DNA of 6,564 nt from the NCBI GenBank assembly GCA_937967705.1, contig CALCJG010000080.1, positions 1-6,564 on the forward strand, read 5' to 3'. The notes under the pieces were generated by a model. The model did no database searches and was not told the origin of the DNA. It was given only the letters and a program-made list of their open reading frames with translations. This DNA is from an uncultured Spirochaetia bacterium. GTDB lineage: Bacteria > Spirochaetota > UBA4802 > JAGODF01. Numbering within the stretch: the stretch's first letter is position 1; the number at the start of each line of letters is the position of its first letter. The translations under genes and the position numbers were made by a program. Shown one piece after another: positions 1 to 5,424 of this stretch.

Positions 1-6
1 TCATCC

Positions 7-1578
7 ATGAACCTCTACCGTAAAGCGCAGCAACGCATCGAGGACCGCTTTGCCGACCAGGATCTCCTGAGCAAAAAGAAGGCCCTGCTCCTCTTCTTCT
101 GGAGCATCATCCTGCTCCTTCTCATGGGGCTTTTGACCCTGGGTTCCGTGTTCATCAGCTTCGAGCGCTTTGTGCAGTTCACCCCCTTTACCGGTACCAT
201 CAGCCTCGGCTCCGTCCTCTGCATCCTCTGCGTCCTGCAGGGACGGCTGAACACAGCGGCCCTTTCGGCCCTGATCTCCTACTCCCTGGTGGTCGGCATC
301 GGCCTGGCGCTCAAGTACGCCCTGGCGCCCCATGCCAGTTTTGCGCTGGCCTATTTTTCCGCACCCATCATCGTTCTGGGAGCGCTCTTTACCACCAGGA
401 TCGTCGTCTCCCTGCTGGCCCTCTATTTCGTCACCTGTCAGTCGGTCCTCTTCGCCCTCCTCAACGGGCGTTACGAAAACCTGCTCTCGGATTCCATCAA
501 GAACGCCTTCCTGGATTCCGTGGCGGCCACCGTCATTACCTATCTCATCTCTCTCATGATCATACAGACCATGACGGGGGTGATACGGCTGATGCGGGAG
601 GAAAATACGAGGAACAAAAAACAGCTCGGCTACATATCCAGCCTGCTGCAGACGATACGGAACACCTCCGATACGCTCCAGGACTCCCTGTCCGTCACCA
701 ACGGCGCCATACAGTCCATATCGACCAACTCCCAGAGCCAGGCCTCGTCCATGGAGGAGCTCTCCGCCACCATAGAGGAGATCTCAGCGGGATCGATCAA
801 CGCCGCCGACGCCTCCTGCGTCCAGAACGATTCCCTGAACCACCTGATAGAGATCATCCGGGAGCTCTCCGAATCGATTAAAACCATGGACCAGTACGGG
901 ACCACCATATCCGCCCTCTTCGGCGAGTTCTCCACCCTCGTGAGCGAAGGGGAGCGCTCCTCCACCACCCTGGATGAGACCAACCGGAAGCTCCTGGAAA
1001 ACTCGGAGAACATCCTCTCCATCGCAACCATCATGAACGAGTTCTTCGACCGGATCAATCTGCTGGCCCTCAACGCCTCCATCGAGGCGGCCCGGGCGGG
1101 GGATCAGGGGCGGGGATTTGCCGTCGTAGCCGACGAGATATCCAAACTGGCGGACAGCTCCGCCGGCGAGCTCAAACAGATCACGGACCTCATCACCAAG
1201 AACAAGCAGGACGCCGAGTCGGGCAACCGCATCATCGGCGAGATCGTCCGTTTCCTGAAACTATTGACCGGCAAGTCCGAAACCATGCAGGGCCACTCCC
1301 ACGGCATACTGGATGAGATCAACCGGCAGAAATCCCTGAGGGATACGATGGACCGCAGCGTCTCCGAGGTGAGCGAGAAGACCGGGCTGATCACCAACCT
1401 CATGAAGGAGCAGCAGATCTCCATCGGGGAGGTGGCCCGCTCCATCGAGAATACCAACGAGGTGGTGCAGAACAACTCCCTGAGCATCGAGCGTCTGCGG
1501 GACAACTCCCGGGGAATATTGACGATCTCGGAATCCCTCATGACGGAGCTCAAGTCCGGGGCGCATTCAGACAACTGA
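7..1578 (+). CDS. Methyl-accepting chemotaxis protein, six-TM type without HAMP or periplasmic sensor domain
   Basis: Chemoreceptor that would control CheA kinase through CheW at the inner membrane. The N-terminal third is very hydrophobic, with about six predicted membrane helices (residues ~26-51, 60-78, 83-105, 111-128, 130-152, 168-190). No loop is long enough for a Cache or four-helix sensor, and no HAMP domain separates the last helix from the cytoplasmic coiled coil (~200-515). The signalling hairpin tip is clear at ~350-381 (NASIEAARAGDQGRG, then FAVVADEISKLAD). The usual IAxQTN lead-in is replaced by FFDRIN. Two good matches to the methylation consensus lie one heptad apart, at E250/E251 and E257/E258. 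There is no CheR-docking pentapeptide at the C-terminus. Start: ATG at 7 is the first in-frame start seen, but the frame is open to the window edge and no ribosome binding site is visible, so the real start may be upstream. The MCP family is certain; the ligand is unknown. Confidence 0.93.
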   Translation: MNLYRKAQQRIEDRFADQDLLSKKKALLLFFWSIILLLLMGLLTLGSVFISFERFVQFTPFTGTISLGSVLCILCVLQGRLNTAALSALISYSLVVGIGLALKYALAPHASFALAYFSAPIIVLGALFTTRIVVSLLALYFVTCQSVLFALLNGRYENLLSDSIKNAFLDSVAATVITYLISLMIIQTMTGVIRLMREENTRNKKQLGYISSLLQTIRNTSDTLQDSLSVTNGAIQSISTNSQSQASSMEELSATIEEISAGSINAADASCVQNDSLNHLIEIIRELSESIKTMDQYGTTISALFGEFSTLVSEGERSSTTLDETNRKLLENSENILSIATIMNEFFDRINLLALNASIEAARAGDQGRGFAVVADEISKLADSSAGELKQITDLITKNKQDAESGNRIIGEIVRFLKLLTGKSETMQGHSHGILDEINRQKSLRDTMDRSVSEVSEKTGLITNLMKEQQISIGEVARSIENTNEVVQNNSLSIERLRDNSRGILTISESLMTELKSGAHSDN

Positions 1579-1617
1579 ACCCTACCGCCCCTGGTCATGG
1601 AATCCGGTTATCAACAC

Positions 1618-1749
1618 CTCTCATCCTCCGGGGATACTCCCTTGTACCTCCTGTGATCGTCCTGTGATCGTCCTGTGATCGTCCTGTGATCGTCCTATGA
1701 TCGTCCTATGATCGTCCAGTGAACCTCCGATGATACTCCAATGACAATC
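1618..1749. repeat. 11-bp tandem repeat array, about 12 units, between convergent genes
   Basis: Four perfect head-to-tail copies of CTGTGATCGTC occupy 1651-1694, followed by two copies with one change (CTATGATCGTC) at 1695-1716. Degenerate units continue in the same 11-bp register on both sides: 1618-1628 (8 of 11 matches to the core), 1629-1639 and 1640-1650 to the left; 1717-1727, 1728-1738 and 1739-1749 to the right. Units 1629-1639 and 1728-1738 resemble each other (9 of 11). The core gives six GATC sites exactly 11 bp apart. It begins about 40 nt after the chemoreceptor stop codon and ends about 30 nt from the stop of the leftward operon, so it fills most of the convergent intergenic space. 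No long reading frame uses it. Its role is unknown; it could be a slippage-prone minisatellite or a helically phased binding array. Confidence 0.9.
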
Positions 1750-1779
1750 CGGTCAACCGATCATTTCCCCTCAGGAGCA

Positions 1780-2079
1780 TCAACCCCTTATACGGCACTC
1801 ACTGAAGTTTTCCCGCAGTTTTGCAGTAATGAAATCCTCCGTCTCCTGCAGATAATGGAAACAGTTCACCCAGAGACCTTCTGCATCGATGAAAATCTCC
1901 ATGTCCGGATGAAGATCCCTGGAATAATCCCCGCGACAATAGAGAAACCCGGGCAACAGGCTCTGCCGGAGGCAGTAATCCGTCCTCTCCTTAAAATGCG
2001 GCGCTGACTCGAGTATGCCCTCTATGAGAGGGACGTCCGTTGTGGTGTAAGAAAAAAGGATGGCCCCGATATGCCCCAT
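1780..2079 (-). CDS. Hypothetical protein, 99 residues, last gene of the TetR-MoxR-VWA operon
   Basis: I do not recognise a family. The product looks soluble: no signal peptide and no convincing membrane helix. It has a hydrophobic start (GHIGAILFSY), an aromatic and acidic middle, and four scattered cysteines (36, 48, 73, 95) that do not form a CxxC motif. The segment EIFIDAEGLWVNCFHYL (61-77) looks like paired beta strands. Start: ATG at 2079 is preceded by GGGGAAAGG (2082-2090), which fills the 11-nt gap after the TAG stop of the upstream VWA gene; this supports both the start and co-transcription. GC in this gene is lower than in its neighbours (about 43-58% per 60-base line, against 68% just inside the VWA gene), which may indicate a later addition or weaker codon selection. 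An overlapping frame on the other strand (1741-2007) lacks comparable support. The gene is probably real; its function is unknown. Confidence 0.68.
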   Translation of the reverse strand: MGHIGAILFSYTTTDVPLIEGILESAPHFKERTDYCLRQSLLPGFLYCRGDYSRDLHPDMEIFIDAEGLWVNCFHYLQETEDFITAKLRENFSECRIRG

Positions 2080-2090
2080 AACCTTTCCCC

Positions 2091-3503
2091 CTACTCCATG
2101 TGTACGGACTGCCCGAAGGGGGGCGTGAAGGGGTCCTTCCTCCCGGCGGTGATGACCCAGAGTGTGGGATGATAGGGCTTGAGGCGGTCGAGGTCGTAGA
2201 TGTAGCCGTCGGTGATGATCATGAGCAGTTCCCCGTGCCCCTTCATGTGGCGGTTGAAAAGGGGCGCGAAGAAGGTGGTCCCCCCGGAACCGGTGCAGAT
2301 ATAGCGCCAGTCCCCCGGCATGTAGACATAGGGTTTATCCGCCTCCCGCGAGGCGAGGAAGCGGTCCTCCCGCTTCTCGGGGACGAAGAGGTTCTCGTCC
2401 AGGCAGACCAGGTGCACCCGGTACTTGTCCATCAGGCTCTCGATGACCCCGAAGGCCGCCTCGATGTCGCCGGGGTTCATCACCATGGAGCCGGAGACGT
2501 CCACCGCCACGGTGATGAGCTCCCGCTCCCTGAAGATGCGCCCGGGGGCGTAGATGCCCTGGGTAAAGTAGCGGCGGTTGAAGCGCCCGTAGGTGTAGGC
2601 CCACTCGCTGGACTGGGAGGAGTAATCGACGACGCTCTTGAGGAGCCTCTCCCAGGTGCGGATGTCCCGCTTCTCGGCCCTCTGTATGATGCCCCGGAGC
2701 TCCCCGAAGGCCCGCTCCTCCAGGCATTCCCGGTCGTTCCCCGCCATGCTGAGTACGTGGTTGCGCTTGGCGTCCCGCTGATCCGTGAGGTCCCGGGACT
2801 CGAAGAAGTGGACCCCCGTGGGCAGGAAGGTATCGCTGTCGTCCAGGAAGGCCATCCCCCGGCTGTCCCACAGTTCCAGGTTCATCCGGTTGTCCCCGGA
2901 CCGGGAACCGATGGGGCTCTCCCCGAAGATCTTATTGAGCCGGTCGGCATCCGCCATGGGGGCGTCGGCACGGAAGCCCGGATCGAAACCGGCGGTGGCG
3001 ATGATCTCCCTCCTCTGCTCGCGGGAGAGGGATTTGAGCCAGCGGAAGACCTCCTCCCAGGAGGGATCGGCAATTCCCGCGTCGCGGACGAAATCACCGG
3101 GCACCCGGGGCAGACCCGCCGGGAGGACCAGGACCGGCGTATGAGCCGCATAATCCCCCTGCCGGGAGAAGAAGCTCCTCTGCCGTTCGTATAGGTAACT
3201 GTTGACCACCATGTCCTGGGCGACGTTCTGCAGATAGAGGTTGTCCTCGGGGTACTCCCGGTGATTGTGACTGAGGACGACGTGCATCATCTCGTGAACC
3301 AGGAGGCCGATGAGTTCCTCGAGGGATAGGCTCTCCAGAAAGGAGGGGCGGTAATAGAGCACCAGACGCGAGGAGACCATCATCAGGGCCAGCGTCGGGA
3401 GGCGCGTTTCCGGCGCAAAATGGACGGACTGGTAGAAATAGGAGGCGAAGCGGCTCCTCTTCCAGAGGAGCTCCAGGGCCTGTTCCAGCTTATCGGGCTT
3501 CAT
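2091..3503 (-). CDS. DUF2201-type protein: putative zinc metallopeptidase domain plus VWA-like domain
   Basis: A 470-residue cytoplasmic protein with the two-part architecture of the DUF2201 family (N-terminal metallopeptidase-like domain, C-terminal VWA-like domain), which is usually encoded beside a MoxR ATPase, as here. The N-terminal part has HEMMHVVLSH at 70-79, a HExxHxxxxH zinc site with H70, H74 and likely H79 as ligands and E71 as catalytic base; the following QNVAQDMVVN (92-101) is typical of the family and could supply another ligand through D97. The C-terminal part (~327-455) has a complete MIDAS metal site: DVSGS (335-339), GGTT (407-410) and ITDG (430-433). The middle (~180-320) has no motif I can name. 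Start: ATG at 3503 lies inside the end of the ATPase gene (14-nt overlap) with no good ribosome binding site, so translation is probably coupled. In related systems the VWA partner acts as adaptor for the ATPase. Whether the peptidase site is active is unknown. Confidence 0.9.
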   Translation of the reverse strand: MKPDKLEQALELLWKRSRFASYFYQSVHFAPETRLPTLALMMVSSRLVLYYRPSFLESLSLEELIGLLVHEMMHVVLSHNHREYPEDNLYLQNVAQDMVVNSYLYERQRSFFSRQGDYAAHTPVLVLPAGLPRVPGDFVRDAGIADPSWEEVFRWLKSLSREQRREIIATAGFDPGFRADAPMADADRLNKIFGESPIGSRSGDNRMNLELWDSRGMAFLDDSDTFLPTGVHFFESRDLTDQRDAKRNHVLSMAGNDRECLEERAFGELRGIIQRAEKRDIRTWERLLKSVVDYSSQSSEWAYTYGRFNRRYFTQGIYAPGRIFRERELITVAVDVSGSMVMNPGDIEAAFGVIESLMDKYRVHLVCLDENLFVPEKREDRFLASREADKPYVYMPGDWRYICTGSGGTTFFAPLFNRHMKGHGELLMIITDGYIYDLDRLKPYHPTLWVITAGRKDPFTPPFGQSVHME

Positions 3504-4662
3504 CGGTTTCGAGGATGCGGCCGAATCTCTCCAGGAGTTCGCCCCTCTCCGCTTCGTCGGGAAGGGTTTTCAGGGCCTCGGGGATCTGGGTCAAGAGGCC
3601 GCAGTCCCGGAGCAGGAGATAGAAGAAGGAGATGCGGAAATCGGCCCGGGCGTAGCCGATGAACTGAAGCACCCGGGAAAGCTCCTCCAGATCGCCTCCC
3701 TTGAACGCCCCCCTCCGGAGGTGGTTCATCTCCCGGAGATAGGCCACCGCTCCGGTGAGGGCCCAGAGCACGTCCTCGGCGGGTATGCGGGCGTCTCTCA
3801 TCTCCGCCAGGCGGTCGGCCCGGCCCGACAGGATCTCATCGGTGGTGAGCCTGCGGGGCGAGGTGACCTGCAGTATGAAGTCTGTCCCGGCGGTGAGGCC
3901 GATCAGGGAGTGTATGAAGCGCACCAGCGATCCGGCCGGATTGGCCGCCAGGTGCTCCTTCAGTTCCTCCTCGGTGTTCAGCCCGTAGGAGCGCGTCACG
4001 GCCAGGGAGACCTGATGCCAGCCCCGGGGATTGGGGTTGATGTTCTGCTCGTCCCAGAGGCGGTCCGGAAAGACCGAGATGTAACGCAGTACGGCGGGGT
4101 GTATCCCCTCCCGGGCGGCCCAGCGCAGCCAGTCCCCCGCCTCGGGGCGCAGCTGAAAGACCGCCAGGCGCCCGTCCAGCGCCGAGTCGTCGAAGCCGGT
4201 GATGGTGGTACTGTCCTCCTCCCCCAGGTTGCCCGCCAGCACGATTGAGGTTCCCTCCGGCAGGGCGTGCTCGCCGCAGGTGTTCTCGGTGATGATCTGA
4301 AAGAGGGTCTGAATGACCGTCGGATGGGCCCGGTTGGATTCGTCCAGAAACCAGACGATCCCCCCCCTCCCCTCCGGAACGGTCTCCGGGGGAATGAAGC
4401 GCGGCCGGTAGTAGATCATGCGCCGGGCCTCGTGATCCGGAACGGGGTAGCCCCCCAGGTCTATGTTCTCCTTGAAGGCCAGACGGGTATCGATGAAATG
4501 GAGATTATGCCTCTCCGCCGCCTCCTTGACGAGGGCGGATTTCCCCACCCCCGGATGGCCCAGGATCTTCAGAGCGTAGTTCAGGGAGGAACCCGCCGCG
4601 AAATAACGGTCCAGGATCTCCTCCAGCTCCCCGGCGCTCACCATGACGGGTTTCTTTTTCAT
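3490..4662 (-). CDS. MoxR-type AAA+ ATPase
   Basis: A 390-residue cytoplasmic ATPase that should form a hexameric ring and remodel or mature target proteins together with the VWA protein encoded next. AAA+ motifs appear in order: Walker A GHPGVGKS (35-42, K41), Walker B IVWFLDE (102-108, D107/E108), sensor 1 in AGNLG (N145), a likely arginine finger in ALDGRL (R165), and a sensor 2-like NPRGW (211-215, R213) matching the SPRA position of MoxR proteins. The C-terminal ~150 residues are helical and presumably carry the lid and a partner-binding region. The ATG at 4660-4662 overlaps the TGA of the upstream TetR gene as ATGA. The only GGGAG-like element is about 17 nt upstream, too far to be ideal, so coupling to TetR translation is likely. 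The family is secure; the client protein is unknown. A second ATG at codon 7 is a weaker alternative start. Confidence 0.92.
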   Translation of the reverse strand: MKKKPVMVSAGELEEILDRYFAAGSSLNYALKILGHPGVGKSALVKEAAERHNLHFIDTRLAFKENIDLGGYPVPDHEARRMIYYRPRFIPPETVPEGRGGIVWFLDESNRAHPTVIQTLFQIITENTCGEHALPEGTSIVLAGNLGEEDSTTITGFDDSALDGRLAVFQLRPEAGDWLRWAAREGIHPAVLRYISVFPDRLWDEQNINPNPRGWHQVSLAVTRSYGLNTEEELKEHLAANPAGSLVRFIHSLIGLTAGTDFILQVTSPRRLTTDEILSGRADRLAEMRDARIPAEDVLWALTGAVAYLREMNHLRRGAFKGGDLEELSRVLQFIGYARADFRISFFYLLLRDCGLLTQIPEALKTLPDEAERGELLERFGRILETDEAR

Positions 4663-5273
4663 ATACTATGTAATAGCAGCTCCCGGAAGACTTTGCCAAC
4701 TTTTTTCATGTAGGCGATCACCTCCTCCTCCCGCCGCCCGTCGAGGTTGCGGTAATTGACCAGGATTCCGTTGAGCATGGCGAAGAAATAGTGCGCCAGA
4801 ATGCGGGTATCCCCCCTGTATCCCAGCTTCTGGAAGACCGTCTCGTAGATGCCGAACCCCTCCCGCACCAGCTCGTTCAGCTTCTGCATCGATTCGGAGC
4901 TGATCTTCCCGTGGGTCATAAAAATCACCATCATGCGGAAGTAGGAGTCGTGGGTGGAGATGAAGTCGATGAAGGTCTCTATCAGGTGATCCAGGGTGTC
5001 TAGGGTGATGTCGGAGTCGGCCACGGTCTTCCGAAGCTCCTCGATGAAGGTGTTGCTGTCCCGGACCGTGGCCTCCATGAAAAGGGCCTCCTGATTGGGG
5101 AAATAGGTATAAATGGAAGAAGCGGCGATCCCCGCCTCCACGGCGATCTCCCGCATGCTCACCCGGTCGAAGGGGCGGGTGGAAAACACACGCTCCGCCG
5201 CATCGATGATGAGGTCCTTGCGGTCCTGGCGCTCCTTGGATTTGAGCTCGCTCAGCGTGGTCTTTTTATGCAT
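4659..5273 (-). CDS. TetR/AcrR-family transcriptional regulator
   Basis: A 204-residue protein, the normal length for a one-domain-sensor TetR repressor that binds palindromic DNA as a dimer and releases it on binding a small ligand. The N-terminal helix-turn-helix is textbook: helix 1 around IIDAAERVF (22-30), then VSMREIAVEAGIAASSIYTYF (38-58), with the recognition helix near 49-57 and NQEALF following. The all-helical C-terminal domain (~70-200) would bind ligand and form the dimer; several aromatics (F101, F104, Y111, F112, F118, Y161, F163) suggest a hydrophobic pocket. Start: ATG at 5273; GGGTGA about 10 nt upstream is a modest ribosome binding site. It is the first gene of the leftward operon and is divergent from an acyl-CoA dehydrogenase, with inverted repeats in the shared promoter region. 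Local control of both units, perhaps by an acyl-CoA, is inferred from this arrangement and not from the ligand-binding domain itself. Confidence 0.93.
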   Translation of the reverse strand: MHKKTTLSELKSKERQDRKDLIIDAAERVFSTRPFDRVSMREIAVEAGIAASSIYTYFPNQEALFMEATVRDSNTFIEELRKTVADSDITLDTLDHLIETFIDFISTHDSYFRMMVIFMTHGKISSESMQKLNELVREGFGIYETVFQKLGYRGDTRILAHYFFAMLNGILVNYRNLDGRREEEVIAYMKKVGKVFRELLLHSI

Positions 5274-5285
5274 CTTCTATCACCC

Positions 5286-5300
5286 GGAATACCCGTTTTA
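5286..5300. promoter_or_regulatory. Possible third operator-like site in the tetR leader
   Basis: Bases 5286-5300 (GGAATACCCGTTTTA) resemble the two TCCGAAnACnGTT sites on the acyl-CoA dehydrogenase side, but with one extra base in the spacer. The core is an imperfect inverted repeat (AAtAC-cc-GTtTT). It lies just downstream of the predicted tetR -10 box, where a bound repressor could block transcription. The similarity is partial and could be chance. Confidence 0.25.
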
Positions 5301-5309
5301 CAGGCCGCC

Positions 5310-5338
5310 ATTATTCCCGGGGGTCCCGGAAATATCAA
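5310..5338 (-). promoter_or_regulatory. Predicted sigma70-type promoter of the tetR-moxR-VWA operon
   Basis: Read on the minus strand, TTGATA (5333-5338, 5 of 6 to the -35 consensus) and AATAAT (5310-5315, 5 of 6 to the -10 consensus) are separated by exactly 17 bp. Transcription would begin near 5303, giving a leader of about 30 nt before the tetR ATG at 5273. The -35 box lies inside a perfect inverted repeat (5327-5349), which suggests autorepression. Confidence 0.65.
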
Positions 5339-5349
5339 GAAAATTTCCG
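5327..5349. promoter_or_regulatory. 23-bp inverted repeat over the tetR -35 box, candidate TetR operator
   Basis: Perfect 7-bp arms CGGAAAT (5327-5333) and ATTTCCG (5343-5349) flank a 9-bp spacer. The site covers the predicted tetR -35 box (5333-5338). Its length and dyad symmetry suit a TetR-family dimer. It has no run of T after it and lies outside any plausible transcript end, so a terminator is unlikely. Confidence 0.5.
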
Positions 5350-5352
5350 AAA

Positions 5353-5365
5353 ACTGTTTGACAGT
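5353..5365. promoter_or_regulatory. Inverted repeat over the acyl-CoA dehydrogenase -35 box, candidate operator
   Basis: ACTGT-TTG-ACAGT is a perfect palindrome with 5-bp arms and a 3-bp centre, and it contains almost the whole TTGACA box (5358-5363). Around it are two direct repeats of TCCGAAnACnGTT (5346-5358 and 5365-5377), 19 bp or nearly two helical turns apart; the second contains GAAC-ACC-GTTC (5368-5378). Either the palindrome or the repeated element could be the true repressor site. Confidence 0.5.
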
Positions 5366-5385
5366 CCGAACACCGTTCACTTAAT
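5358..5385 (+). promoter_or_regulatory. Predicted promoter of the acyl-CoA dehydrogenase gene
   Basis: A perfect -35 hexamer TTGACA (5358-5363) is followed after 16 bp by CTTAAT (5380-5385, 4 of 6 to the -10 consensus); TTAATT at 17 bp is an alternative. The stretch 5380-5410 is strongly AT-rich compared with its surroundings. The expected transcript start near 5392 gives a leader of about 33 nt. The -35 box is certain as a match; the -10 box is weak, so the promoter may be intrinsically modest or need an activator. Confidence 0.5.
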
Positions 5386-5412
5386 TGATAATAATTCAAA
5401 ACATTTTAAACA

Positions 5413-5418
5413 AGAGGT
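5413..5418 (+). promoter_or_regulatory. Ribosome binding site of the acyl-CoA dehydrogenase gene
   Basis: AGAGGT lies 6 nt before the ATG at 5425, a good Shine-Dalgarno match at standard spacing. It fixes the start codon of a gene whose end lies outside the window. Confidence 0.75.
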
Positions 5419-5424
5419 ACTGCT

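Noticed and set aside
1651..1694. TGTGA elements in the repeat as CRP sites
   Set aside because: Only direct copies occur; the inverted TCACA half at the right spacing is missing.
1651..1716. Repeat array as a CRISPR
   Set aside because: Units are 11 bp and abut directly with no spacers, and no cas gene is present.
1741..1764. Stem-loop as terminator of the leftward operon
   Set aside because: CGGT-CA-ACCG and the outer ATGA/TCAT give only two 4-bp helices with unequal bulges and no T tract. No convincing intrinsic terminator is visible for either convergent unit.
1741..2007. 88-codon open frame on the plus strand opposite the 99-residue gene
   Set aside because: It starts inside the repeat array without a ribosome binding site, while the minus-strand frame has one and sits at operon spacing. 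Some uncertainty remains because neither matches a known family.
2100..3194. 364-codon open frame on the plus strand
   Set aside because: It is antisense to the VWA gene with low-complexity Gly/Pro/Glu/Val composition and no recognisable motif; the minus-strand protein has two intact metal sites.
5316..5329. GC-rich CCCGGGGGTCCCGG block as an operator
   Set aside because: Its symmetry is imperfect, and it is simply the spacer of the predicted tetR promoter; the neighbouring inverted repeats are better candidates.
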